Assembly (NCBI RefSeq): GCF_013373865.1
Contig: NC_050471.1
Span: forward strand, 19,587,047 to 19,651,046
Direction: 5' to 3'
DNA length: 64,000 nt
Source of the DNA: Monomorium pharaonis
Taxonomy: Eukaryota; Arthropoda; Insecta; Hymenoptera; Formicidae
A model generated the notes under the pieces. It saw nothing but the letters and a program-made list of their open reading frames with translations. It made no database searches and had not been told where the DNA came from. The translations under genes and the position numbers were made by a program. Positions 23,761 to 35,551 of this stretch are shown one piece after another. How positions within the stretch are numbered: the first letter of the stretch is position 1; the number at the start of each line of letters is the position of its first letter.

Positions 23761-25284
23761 TGTAGCTGTCGGGGCCGGCTTTGTCCGAGAGGGACGTACT
23801 TAATTATAATCGATATTCGGGGCCAGTCGGTACGACCTCCCGTGCGGTAACGTGACTTCGCGTCTTACTCTTAATTTGTCAAACATAAACGCAACAACAA
23901 CAACAACGGTAGCGGACTCAGAATTACCGGTAACACAATAAGAAGTAGTATTCTTTGTTCAGAGCCGCACGTGAGTCGACTGCCTTATCCGAATCTTACA
24001 TAAATCCTGAATGGCTGCCGAGTGATGGCCTTACAGAAAATGTTGGTCCAATGGGATTGATTCAGCCAGAGCAGATCCTCTCCGATGCGCAGCTCGCCAA
24101 ATAGTGAGGAACCCCCCGGTCCCATCTCGGCCAGCTCGGGCCTCCGCGCAGGCGCGTGCGCGTTTCGATTTCTAATACGTAGATCAACTTGCCTTGCAGG
24201 ATCCTTGATCCTCGCAGCGTCGCTCTCACCCTTCGGAATCTTCCGTAACTAAGGCGTGTCAATATTCGAATGGCATATGCGGAATCTATTATGTCTTGCC
24301 GCTTCGGCTTGTCCGGCTGGCCAGGCCGTGACCGAGCCGATCTTTGAGGCGGGCGGGTGGCAGTTGCACAGCCGTTCTCCCGGTCTGCAGCCCGGTGGCG
24401 TGTCCTCGGCATCGTCCGCCCTGAGAATGGTCTTCGATGCGGTATCGCTGCATCCTGGCGGGGTCGGTATCCTTGCGGGTAGTATACGGCAACGCATAGC
24501 GGGGCCCGACGCACGACCTGGCGGAAAAACTCCTCGCCACTCCGCATGGGGTGTCCCGTCCTTTGTCGGGAGGTCGCGTCGAAACTCTCTTGAGTTTCTC
24601 CGCCTCAGTCTTCGGTATATTTAAATGGAGCACTCGCTCGGCGCCTTACCTCTAATTAAAACTAATACAAGAATGAAATTACGGTAACGCGAGATTTTAA
24701 GGGTAATAAAGTCGCTTCTCCCTCAGCTCGGCGAGGAGTAGCTCCAGACCACCCCGTCGGTCGGGCTTACGCCTTTGTGACGAGCGCGGCTGGACGCGCC
24801 ACGTCAGAATATATACCGCTTACCGCCAGTGATCCAGGGCTTATAATTCCATGTTGGTTTAGTCGCGGGGGTTAAGATTGTTGGTGGAAACGAATGTTCT
24901 GGGATAGGCACCATACGATACCATCCGTCATGTAAAAAATACATAATGCGATTGCAAGAATTTTGAGTCTGTTTTAATTAATATGTGTTCGTGGGGATAG
25001 GAAATATGTGTCGTTACTCTTGAGAATGGGGAGTTCCGAGTAACATTCCTTGATGTGTTGAATTTTTACTGGCGTACATTTAATAATGTGTGCCACTTCT
25101 CTGGAGATGATCTGAAGACGGCCATATATATCCGGGTCCTTTCATAATCTGGTACGCAAATTCATCAAGCGAGTTAACAGCAAGGCTGAATGCGGTTTTC
25201 AAAACTTGTTATTCTAAGTCACAGCGTTGCTTAAGCACATCTCTGTACAAGGATTTTATTTGGGAGCGTATATGTTTCTCTACG
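23761..25284. other. no gene recognised; GC-rich part 24060-24850
   Basis: 24060-24640 is open on both strands because of high GC. None of the translations resembles a known protein. The stretch could be untranslated LTR sequence. 24860-25280 is AT-rich and empty. Confidence 0.35.
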
Positions 25285-25993
25285 TAGGGTAGGTGATACA
25301 ATTACTGTGCCTTGATCGGTTACCATGTCCCTTTGCTTATTTCTACTTTTTGAAGAATATGTAATTGTTAAATTGGCAATTATAATTTTTTAAAATAAAG
25401 TTTACGTATCAATTAATATTTTTTAACTGAAAGCAGAATACTATTTAGTGCTGTAAATGTAAAAATAAATAACTGAAATTTTTCACATAGATTTTATGAG
25501 ACTTATTCACAATACTTAGCAGAAACCTTAAGGAAAAGTAGGTAATATACGGCTAAGGATAATACATTATAATGTTATACATAAAAAAAAAAATTTTTAT
25601 CTGTTTTTAAACACCGTCTACGTTATATTAAATTATAAATATAATTTATTTTTTACATATTTTTATTTATATTTATTTATTCCAGTAACTAAATTACAAT
25701 TTAATTCTTGTATCTATTACTGCGCACAATATCTAAGCTTAATCTACGGGCTAATTTGCAATTACTGTGCCCCTTCACGGCAATAAGTTAACCTTAAACA
25801 TAACCTATCCTTGTACCACTGTTATAACGTTCAGACAGTGCCGGCGGTGCGCGGCCTCAGCCTTTACTTTTGCTTTTTATAATTTGGTAAGTATGCAATA
25901 ATAACTTGAATACTTGTGGTATCAGACGATACGAAATCTAATAACGTAAGTATTGTGTATTTTTATAGTGTGCCATGAAATCGCAAAAAAAAC

Positions 25994-27282
25994 ATGCAAT
26001 ACAAGGACGAATACTTAGCAGCCGCAATCCAAGCTGTTGCTGGAGGGCTATCTATAAATGCTGCTAGTACACAATATGGGATACCAAGATCGACTTTACA
26101 TAGTAAAGTGAATGGTTTATACAATGATAAAAAACCTGGGCCTGAAAGCTTTTTATCAGCTAATGTGGAAAATGAACTAGCTGACTGAATTTTACTTTGT
26201 AGCAGTCATGGTCACCCAATAATCAAAATGCAGCTCTTAAATAGTGTTCGCATGATTGTAAATAAATTAAATATAAAGAATCCCTTTACCAATGGGCTAC
26301 CAGGGCGAGGATGGTATGAAGGATTTCTTCGTCGACATAAACATATCAGAGAACGTCTAAGTGAAAATGTGAGCCTCGTACGTGCTACAGTGAGTGAGAA
26401 AAGCTTAAGAAAGTGATTTGAAGACATCGAATTATATTTAAAAGAAAACAATTTATTGGATATAGACCTACTCGAATTTTCAATACAGATGAAACATCAC
26501 TGCCTCTTAATCCCGAAAGAGTAGAAGTTTTGAGCGAAAAGAATAACAGAAATGTGTATAATGTTGTGAATAACAATGAAAAAGAAAATTTAACTGTGCT
26601 AGTATGTACTAATGCTGCTGGACAATTAGCCCCTCCACTTATCTTATTTTCCTATCAGCGAGTACCAACTGAAATTTTTAATAAAATGCCTTCTGGTTGG
26701 AGTTATGGCAGGACAGAAAATGGTTGGATGACAAGCGAAAGTTTCTTTGAATATGTTGCAAACATTTTTTATCCTTGGCTTGTTGAAAAGAAGATAACAT
26801 TGCCAGTAGTATTATATGTTGATGGGCATTCATCCCATTTAACTCAACCTTTATCCCAATTTTGTTACCAACACAAAATTGAATTAATTGCTTTGCATCC
26901 TAATGCCACACACGTTATCCAACCTATGGACGTATCAATATTCCGACCATTAAAAGCAGCATGGAAAGAGGAAGTAAATTTATATCGACAAAAAACCAAT
27001 TATTTGAGTGTGGCTAAACCTGGTGCTAGCCCACTGCTGAAAAAAGTGTTTGATAGTTTAAATTTAAAAATAATTGCAAAAAATGGATTTCGTGTTTGTC
27101 GATTATCCCCTTTCTCAGCAGATGCAGTGGATTACACTAAGATTTTAAAAAAGTTATTCAAAGAAATAGAAAATGACGATTCTGTGCAACAAAATTTATG
27201 TACCAAAGAAAATTTACTATATAATTTGATTTTGCAATATATTGAATCAGAAATGGATGAAAATATTCTGCAAACTTTTTAA
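25994..27282 (+). pseudogene. pogo-type transposase (HTH-psq, CENP-B domain, DDE)
   Basis: The N terminus (25994-26188) is a pipsqueak-type helix-turn-helix: YLAAAIQAVAGGLSINAAST, then GIPRSTLHSKV. After a stop, 26228-26416 carries a CENP-B-like DNA-binding part (NPFTNGLPGRGWYEGFLRRH). The catalytic part reads FNTDETSLPLNP in a shifted frame near 26480, then an open frame 26530-27282 with YVDGHSSH (second Asp) and VIQPMDVSIFRPLK (third Asp) in the usual DDD arrangement of pogo enzymes. The catalytic half is therefore nearly intact, but the N-terminal stop codons disable the whole. It acts on its own TIRs in the nucleus. Confidence 0.88.
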
Positions 27283-28690
27283 AAAGCTCGTAACAGCAAT
27301 AAACCAATGGATAAAATAGGAAAAGAGCATACTTTTCAAAATTTGGAATGGCTTAAAAATAAAGCAGACTGTTTTACAAGATAATACTGAACATGTTGCT
27401 GTTAATTTAACTGCAAGGAATATGAATGAGAATTATAATGTAAGTTTTTAAGTTTACTTTAGTTTTAAAACTTTACTACTTACAACTGTATTTAAAAGAT
27501 TAGATAAATTAATCTAATTAATTTCATATTTATATTACAATTATGGACACTATATACAATTTTATTTACACAGTTCTTTTTAATTATTTATAAGTTTGTG
27601 CCATTTTATAAATAGATATTCATACGTACAATTAATATTTTAATTGTACGTATGAATAGAGGATAGACGAATATCTATAAATTCTTATGATTTTTCTGTT
27701 GAATTTTTACAGGTCATAGTAGTTGGAAATTGTGATAAATCTAATGTCGATACTAGAATTAAGGTTAATATGAACAGCAAAGGCAATATCATTATAGATG
27801 ATAAGGATATGTTAGAGACAATGATCGATACCAACAATTATGAACATGCAGCTGTTGATTTGATGACAATAGAAAAGAATTGTAATGTGTATAAATTTTC
27901 AAGTTTATTTAATATTTTAGACTTCATTATTTGCAATTGTATATATGATTTAAACTTAAAAAAATCTCAATAGAAAACAATATTTTTTACTGAATTTTAC
28001 TTAATTTAATTACTTTCATATTTGTATTAAAGTTATGCAAACCATATACAATTTTATTTACACATTTATTTTAATTATTCATAAATTTATGCCATTTTAT
28101 AAATAGATATTGATACAATTAAAATACTAAAAATTTTTATGATTTTTCTATTAAATTTTTATAGGTTATAGTAGTTGGAAATTGTGATAAATCTAATGTC
28201 GATATTAGTATTAAGGTTAATATGGACAGCAAAGGCAATATCATTAAAGATGATAAGGATATGTCAGAGACAATGATCGATACCAATAATTATGAACCTG
28301 CATCTGTTGATTTGATGACAATAGAAAAGAATTATAATGTGTGTAAATTTTCAAGTTTATTTAATATTTTAGACTTCATTATTTGCAATTGTATGATTAA
28401 ACCTTAAAAAATCTCAATAGAAAACAATATTTTTTAATGAATTTTACTTAATTTAATAAATTTTATATTTGTATTAAAGTTATGTACACTATATACAATT
28501 TTATTTACAAATTTATTTAAGTTATTTATAACTTTTATACAATTTTATATATTAGATTATAATAATATACAATTAATATTATATGCATTAATAGTTTATT
28601 TACTGCATTTTAAGGTTACAGAGATTGAAAATTGTGATAAAATTCCTGTCGATACTAGTGAAAAATGTATCAAAGTGAAAAGAAGACGAA
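27283..28690 (+). pseudogene. transposase 3' exons with a repeated exon
   Basis: Downstream of 27282 the strand reads to a donor at 27440 (AATTATAAT|GTAAGT). Three acceptor-like sites follow, TTTTTACAG at 27713, TTTTTATAG at 28163 and TTTTAAG at 28612. Each precedes a version of ...GNCDKSNVDT (third: ENCDKIPVDT). The first two exon-intron units are about 85-90% alike over some 290 bp, a tandem duplication. The third ends KVKRRRR and a stop, a possible nuclear localisation signal. The exon structure is inferred from splice-like sites. Confidence 0.55.
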
Positions 28691-30830
28691 GGTGAGAAGA
28701 TATGAGGGTGGAAGTGTCGGGGAATCTATCGGAGGGGCGAGAGAAGAAGGCAGGGAAGATGGAGGCAATGAACGAGAAGAAGAGGTCAGAAAGAGGGCGT
28801 TAGAAAGATATTGCAATCAGAAAAGAGTATCGATGGAGAGGAAAAGAAGAGTGATGGAAGGTAGATGGCGGTCCTGGCGCAGTGATGCAGTAACGAAGAC
28901 GCGGAGAGGAAGAGGAGCGTCATCTGGTAGAAAGAGGAGAGTGGCAGTGTGGCAGCAGAATAAAGTTGGCAAGAGTGTCAGGGCAGGATGGTAGCGTGTT
29001 TGGGAACGCTGAGTTCCACACACGTGGTTCATTGATGGTACGCGACGCTAGGCGTGAAGTCAGCATACGAGAAGAAAGAGCGGCTATAGCGTTAAGAAAG
29101 AATAGAGAGAAAGTGTGAAAGGAGAGAAAGTGCGGGGAACAGAGGAGAGGAGTAGTGGTGAGAAGAGAGAAGTACGGGAGGAAAGTGAGGATGGAAGAAC
29201 TGGGAAGAAAGCTGAGAAAATTGAGGTGGGAAATGACGAGAGGGCTGAGGGAGGTTAGAGAAAGATTAAGAGACTTGGAAGAGAGGTTAGAGGCGCTGGA
29301 AGGAGAAGGGCTGAGACAGGAAGAAGAGGAAGTGGAAGAGAAGAAGGAGAGGAGGAGTATGCGAGAAGTAAGAGGAAGAAGCAATGGAAAGAGGGAAATT
29401 CAGCGGGACGGTGACGAAGAAAAGAGAGAGCTGAGAGAGAAGAGGAACGGACAGAACGATCGAGGAGAACAAAGGGGGAAGGGAGACGAACAGTCGGATG
29501 GAGAGAAGAGGGAGGAGAAGATGGGAGATGGCAAGAGCGGGAGGAGAAGAGAAGAGAGAGGGGAGGAAGGGAAGAGGCGGAGTGGTGCGAAGAGAGCTGG
29601 TGGCAGGAAACGAGAAGAAAAGAAGAGAAGGAGAGGCGAGAGGGTGAGGCGAGAAGTGAGAAGGAGAAATGGAAGGAGAGAAGAGGGAGGACAGGCAGAA
29701 GATGGCAAGGAGGAGAGGAAGAGCGCAAGGAGAGCAGAGGAGGAAGACAGAGATGGGAATAGGGATATTGGGGATAAAGGGGGAAGGGGGATAGAAGCAT
29801 AGAAAAGGGTGGAAAGGGAAATGGAGAAGAGGATGAGGGAGAGGGCGGAAAAAGAGGGATGGGAAAGAGTGAAGGGAGCAGAGAGGAAGAGAAGAGTAAG
29901 GGAGGTAAGAAGAAACATAATATGGAGGGGAGTGGAGGGGGAGGGGACAATAGAAAGAAAGGCGATAATAGAGGGGGGGATCATGAAGAGGAAGCTGGGA
30001 AAGGAGGTGGAGATAGGAATGGTGACGGAAAGAGTGGATGATAGTGGTGATTACGGAGGTAGTGAGAGAAGAGAATAAAGATTGGTTGTTAGAGAGAAGA
30101 GCCGAGATTAAGAGTCGCTGAGAAGTGAAGTTAGACGAAAATCTGTCAGTGGAGGAGAGGAAAATCAGGTGGAGGATGCTGGAAAGGGCAAATAAGGAAA
30201 AGAATAAGGGAAAGAAAGTATACGTGGGAAATAGAAGTATGTGGGTGGACGGGGTAGAATGGGTGTGGAATAAAGGGAAAGAAAAGTGGGAGATGGGCGA
30301 GGGAGAGGAAAAAGGGGGAGGAAACTGTGAGGGATAAGAGGATGGAGGAGGAAGAGGAGGGAGGAGAGTAGCGAGAGTATGTTTTATGTTTTTATGTTTT
30401 TAGGAAGGGACAGAAGATAGTTGGGAGAGAGACATAGGGAGGAGAGAAGACTTGAGTGGATGGAGATGGTAAGACAGAGAGCGAAGGAAAACAGGGCGAA
30501 ACAGGAGAGGAAGAGAGGCCCACTGAGATGCAAACGGAAAGAGCGATTGGAAAGAGGAAACCAGAGGAGGAGAGGCGACGGAAAAAGGAGGAGGAAAATG
30601 GTGGAGGAAGAATCAGAGAGGAGGAGCAGTGGAAGAGGAAGTAAAAATTTGAGGGGGAGGGGGGGCGTGCGGGGAGGGGTGGGGGGTATTAGTTTGTAAG
30701 GGTCGCATAAGGCCTGGTCGGGTCGGAAAGGGAGAGGTGTTTGTAAATTGTTCGGGTACGCTCCGTAGTTCAAAAGCGCCATTGTAACTCCTATTCAGGA
30801 ACGCAATAAACCTTATTTCTTTAATTTATT
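28691..30830 (+). mobile_element. purine-rich LINE with ORF1 but no ORF2
   Basis: The plus strand is overwhelmingly A/G. Open stretches at 28665-28994, 29155-29802, 29809-30078 and 30125-30337 encode Arg/Glu-rich, coiled-coil-like protein. The last reads ERKIRWRMLERANKEKNKGK, then VDGVEWVWNKGKEKW, a C-terminal pattern I associate with ORF1 of purine-rich LINEs in ants. No endonuclease or reverse transcriptase is present; the 3' tail (30696-30810) follows directly. The element interrupts the pogo element. Identity is moderately certain, activity unlikely. Confidence 0.5.
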
Positions 30831-32369
30831 TCTTATAAAATAAATGCATCAATGAGATATGTTACTGTACATCAAATAAAATAGTTTTTTATGACCAAAT
30901 AGTAAATACTCAATTTCTAATAAAAAATGGGTTTCAATATATCAACATTATTAAATGTTTTGTAGTATATAACTTTTTCCTTTTTTTTAACAAAAATATT
31001 TATAAACACTAAAATTCCTTACAATTTATTTATAAATATACAGTAAAAACTTCGTGTAATTTATTAATTGCATACGTTATGTGTAAATTTTGATATATGT
31101 TGCGTGTGCTATTTCTCTTTGTTTATTTAAACTAAATTACATGAAATTTCACACACGTGTGTAAAACTTTCTAAATTTACACAAATTTATGTGTAATTTA
31201 TTTTTACATACGAGTGTGTGTGAAATTTCTGCTCACACGATGTGTGTTTAAAATTGAAATGAGTATATAAAAATATATTTTTGCATTTATTATTTATTAT
31301 TAATTTATATATATATATATATTATATATATTAAATTAAATATTTGTATTATCTGAATGTTTTCAATGACAAATTAAAAAATTGCAAAGCTGTTAATAAC
31401 TATAGCACAGTTTTTACGATGGTATACAGTATCTCAAGCACAAAAACTAGTATAAATCACAGTTTCTATAGTACAGTAATCAGTGTGAATAATCAGTATA
31501 TACAGCACAGCAATTATAAATGGTCATTTTCAGATCCACAGTAACTGTAGCATCAACATTCCCTTTTTAATTTTATTATTATTTAAAGATTTCTTAATAT
31601 TCCAAGTGAAAAAAAATTAAATTTATGAGAAAAAATTTTTAATTATAAATAAGACTTATTTAAACATAAAAAAGTAAAATTTTAATATTTTAAAGGATCA
31701 AAAACGGTAGTAACTGGCTTAAGGGGCATAGTAATTGTATCACCTACCCTAAATGAATTTAATGTTAATGTAGGCAAAAATGTCAAGGTTTTCCATGTTT
31801 AAGCCGTGTTTTGTGGCAAAAGTTTCTCGCTTTTTTGTTTCAAGGATCAATAATTTCGGGTGTTCTGTCCTAATTAACGTATATCCGCATCTTTTTGCCT
31901 GTCTTAGTGAATGCAAAAGTTATGCCCTGTGTCGATAATGAATAAACGATTTGCAGTTTTTCATAAAAATGTGTCGAGCATTTTATTGGCATATCCTTCA
32001 TAGAAAATATTACAGTGACTAAATTTGCAGTGATCTGTAGAAAAAAGTTTCTAGAAGGTATATCCTCCGTCAATATCCATGCAAGTGATGTCCGTGTATG
32101 GACAGGTTGTGCCCGATCTTAAGTGGATTTGGTTAGTTTCTAAATTTATGCGAGCATTGCAATAAGAGGCCAGAGTGATAGTTACTGTGCCTTGCAGTAC
32201 GACATTGTTCCATGTGCCGTACAAATCAGAATATTGCGCGTCCGTACATCGGCCATCCGAGCTCGCAGATCCGGCGGACGTAGTCGGTCGAGTCGTAGTG
32301 TAGTTCGCTTTCAGGCTGTAGATGTAACTAAATTGGTACTAATGGGAAATATTCCGGTTGAGTGCATTT
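30831..32369. other. 3' part of the pogo element, then unassigned sequence
   Basis: 30831-31749 is AT-rich non-coding DNA belonging to the pogo element. 31750-32369 holds one minus-strand frame (31870-32073) with no recognised domain, possibly from the 3' part of the neighbouring gypsy element. GTTACTGTGCCTTG at 32179 resembles a pogo subterminal motif lying outside its right end. Confidence 0.4.
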
Positions 32370-33511
32370 GGTGTGATCTCTCTAACGATCCGTTCGATTG
32401 AGGATGAAAAGCCGTTGTGCGGAATTTACGAATTTTAAATTTAGCCACCTTTTTAATTCGCTAATAAAATTTCTTTCTTGATCTGTTAATATTGTCTTGA
32501 GTGCTCCAGCACGCAAATAAATCTATCTACGAAAGCTTCCGCTATTGTTTTCGCGGTTTGATCCGGAAAAAGTATGCCCATGCTATACTTAATTAATTGA
32601 TCTCCTTGCGTTAGAATGTATTTGTTGCCTCTTTTGGTCTTAGGTAAAGATCCGACAATGTCCATTGTCACTTTGTAAAAAGAAGATCTGGACGTGTCGG
32701 TGATGACCATGGGCTGTTTAGTTTTTACGCAAACTAGTTTTTTCAATTGACAATGCAGGCATTGTTGTATGTCTGCTTTTAGATTTTTCCAATAATATTT
32801 ATGTTTAATTATGTTAATTTTTTATTTATGTTTAGATTTTTCCAATAATATTTATGTTTTATTTATATTTATTTTTAATATTTATGTTTATTTTTTATAT
32901 TTATGTTTATTCCTTGTTTGACTTCGGATTAGCATTCTACTATTGTCAGGGGGATTGTAAATCAATGCTCTTTCTTCAATTTGCAGACTAACCGGTTTGT
33001 TTTGTTTCTCGTGTGTAAACGGTAGAGAGTCATTATTTTCGCCGAATGGATTGCCCTCAGGTAGCAACTCATCGTCCCATTTATTGTATGAAAGATAGAG
33101 TTCGAAATCTTTGTCTTCTTCTTTGTCACTTTCTTCTAACATTTTAGAAATTAGTTCTGCGTCTTTTAAATCATTCGGATCAAGAGTTTTGTGGTAATTG
33201 ATTATGTTGCAATTTAAATCTTCGAATTCCACAGGGTTTCTTGACAAGGCGTCAGCGTTAACGTTCACCTTGGCTACCTTATATACTATGTCGTAATCGT
33301 ATTCCGCTAATTTAAATCTCCAACGAAGTATTCTCATATTTGCATCTTATGCCTTTTTAAACCATAGTAGCGGTTTTTGGTCCGTTGCTAAGGTAAATTT
33401 CCTTCCGTGCAAGTACGGTCGAAAATGTTTGACGCAATATATTAGGAGTATAACTTTGCTTTCACGGTTTTCCAATAGATGGCTGTAGCGATAAGTGGTG
33501 ATCGAAATAAA
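32370..33511 (-). pseudogene. Ty3/gypsy pol remnant: RNase H, linker, integrase
   Basis: On the minus strand, 33480-33347 encodes the end of the RNase H domain (VKHFRPYLHGRKFTLATDQK, then PLLWF). 33337-32888 continues with RWRFKLAEYDYDIVYK and NADALSRNP. 32746-32380 is the integrase core: TMDIVGSLPKTKRG (first Asp), TILTDQERNF (second Asp), HPQSNGSLERSH (Glu). The acidic triad therefore remains, but across different frames. The zinc-binding N terminus is replaced by a TTTATG-rich run at 32790-32910. The reverse transcriptase is missing; a foldback element begins at 33514. Confidence 0.85.
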
Positions 33512-33513
33512 TA

Positions 33514-34815
33514 CACTGGCGCAAAAAAAAACGAAACAAAATTTTTGACCGATTTTGAAGCAATCTTCAAAGTGATGCAACTTTGCGAAAAATCTTCCAA
33601 ATTACATGTACTTTTTTTTAAATTAAAGGGCCAAGACTCTACTTTAAAAATCCCTACACGAAAGTTTGATTTGTTAAGTGCGAACCTTTTGTATCGCATG
33701 AAAACCAAACATGTGTTTTTTAAATGAAAAAAGTAAAAGTTTGTTATTATTTTGCACAAGTTTCTCGTTAAAATCTTGCTAATATTAATTCAGATTCTTA
33801 AAGTTCATTCTTTTCTAAGCAATTAAAAAAAAGACATGTCGATACGATGTTTTTTGTTGATTGCACGCGAGTTTGAAATTTGCACTGCATTTTAAGGTAT
33901 TTTAGCAAATAAATACGGTATTTTTTTAATATCATGAATTTTGAGTATCAATATGATATTGCACATTAATTTTATTCGTGTTGAACTCAATCATACCGCC
34001 GTCATCAGAGTGACACGATTTACACCACGTGGAAAATAACGATCGGATTTTGTACATCATGTGGCCCTGAAAAGGCTGATTTTTTAAAATAAAATTTGAA
34101 CTTTTATTTTTTATGTATGAGTATGTGTATATGTATGTTTACGTGTATGTGTGTGTTTATGAGTATAGATGAATGTGGTCTTCTGTTGACTTCAGTGAAA
34201 TTGGTGCGTCAGCTATCCGTTATAATCAGATCAGTAAGTACAAATTTCCACCGATGAATTTCAGAGCCACATGATGTACAAAATCCGATCGTCATTCTCC
34301 ACGTGGTGCAGATCGGGTCACTTTGATGACAGCGGTATGATTGAATTTAACATGAATAAAATCAATATGCAATATCATATTGATACTCAAAATTCATGAT
34401 ATTAAAAAAATACTGTATTTATTCGCTAAAATACCTTAAAAAGCAGTGCAAATTTCAAACTCGCATGCAATCAACAAAAAACATCGTATCGACATGTCTT
34501 TTTTTTAATTGCTTAGAAAAGAATGAACTTTAAGAATCTAAATTAATATTAGCAAGATTTTAACGAGAAACTTGTGCAAAATGATAACAAACTTTTACTT
34601 TTTTCAATTAAAAAACACATGTTTGGTTTTCATGCGATACAAAAGGTTTGACTTAACAAATCAAACTTTCGCGTAAGGATTCTCAAAGTAGAATCTTTGC
34701 CCTTTAATTTAAAAAAAAGTACATTTAATTTGGGTGATTTTTCGCAAAGTTGCGTCACTTTGAAGATTGCCTAAAAATCGTTCAAAAATTTTGTTTTATT
34801 TTTTTTGCGCCAGTG
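33514..34815. mobile_element. long-TIR foldback element (CACTGGCGC ends)
   Basis: The arms of about 570 bp are inverted copies, from CACTGGCGCAAAAAAAA on the left to TTTTTTGCGCCAGTG on the right, with TA on both sides (33512-33513, 34816-34817). Shared internal landmarks are AAAGTTTGATTTGTTAAG, ACATGTCGATACGATG and CATCATGTGGC with their complements. The centre (34080-34240) is low-complexity TATGTG. There is no coding. TA duplication suggests mobilisation by a Tc1/mariner enzyme. Confidence 0.88.
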
Positions 34816-34918
34816 TAGATTGTAGACATCATATAGTAAGCTTAAGCATTTGTAAACATAACGCCATCGAAATATTAATCGATTTGTGTCTGCATCATAA
34901 AGTTATTCTTGATTGAAA

Positions 34919-35047
34919 ATGTCAGCTTACGAGCCAAATTCTCGTCATTTGCGGAACGTTTTAATTTTTTGCTTCAATATGAAAAAATCTGCGGCTGAGG
35001 CTCATCGAATGTTCTCAAATACGTATGATGAGGCCATTATTAAGTGA
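34919..35047 (+). pseudogene. mariner transposase N-terminal stub
   Basis: An ATG opens 42 codons beginning MSAYEPNSRHLRNVLIFCFN and containing MKKSAAEAHRMFSNTYDEA, the first helix-turn-helix of a mariner transposase. A TGA ends it, and the following sequence is unrelated. Its left terminus is lost where the foldback element lies. Confidence 0.8.
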
Positions 35048-35547
35048 AAGACTACATAATTATAAATATCCGTCCGGACAGGACACCATAGCATAATCGA
35101 CAATTTTCGCACTTTTTTAGTCGCCATATTGAATCCATGATATCAAAAATTATGTATTAGATCGAAAATCAATTGCGAATGTCAATCCCATTATTTTCAG
35201 CGAAAATAAACTGTTAGTTATCCGTTTTTGAAAAATGTAATTTGACAAATTTGAAAAATGTACTCCTAAAGTACAACTATTTTGTGTATTGATGGTTGCG
35301 AAAAGAATTAAAGTTTCATATTATTTTGATATGAAAAAAAATATTGAAGAAAAGTTTTTGCGATTTTTTCTCATTTTTTTACTTAAAAATCGCAATAACT
35401 TTTTTAGACTTTATTTTATATAATTTTTGACGATAGATTCTAAAAGAGCGTAAAATGTTACGTAAAAAATAATACTCTTTAAATTTTTCCTTTTAATGTT
35501 GCAAATAAAATTGCTGAAAATTATATTAAAAATATGTTACTTGGGCG
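35048..35547. other. AT-rich, nothing recognised
   Basis: No gene or clear terminus. Poly-T and poly-A runs are frequent. Confidence 0.5.
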
Positions 35548-35551
35548 TTAA

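Larger units (their letters stand above)
25287..31749 (+). mobile_element. pogo/Tigger-like DNA transposon with nested LINE
   Basis: The left end GGGTAGGTGATACAATTACT and the right end (reverse complement GGGTAGGTGATACAATTACT) are inverted repeats. TA flanks both sides (25285-25286, 31750-31751), the target choice of the pogo group. A CENP-B/jerky-like transposase lies inside. A purine-rich LINE of about 2.1 kb at 28691-30830 accounts for much of the 6.46 kb. Internal copies of CAATTACTGTGCC occur at 25758. Confidence 0.88.

Noticed and set aside
24062..24633. Four overlapping frames on both strands
   Set aside because: Same reason: high GC, no family likeness.
29255..29984. Serine/leucine-rich minus-strand frames
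   Set aside because: Shadow of the purine-rich plus strand.
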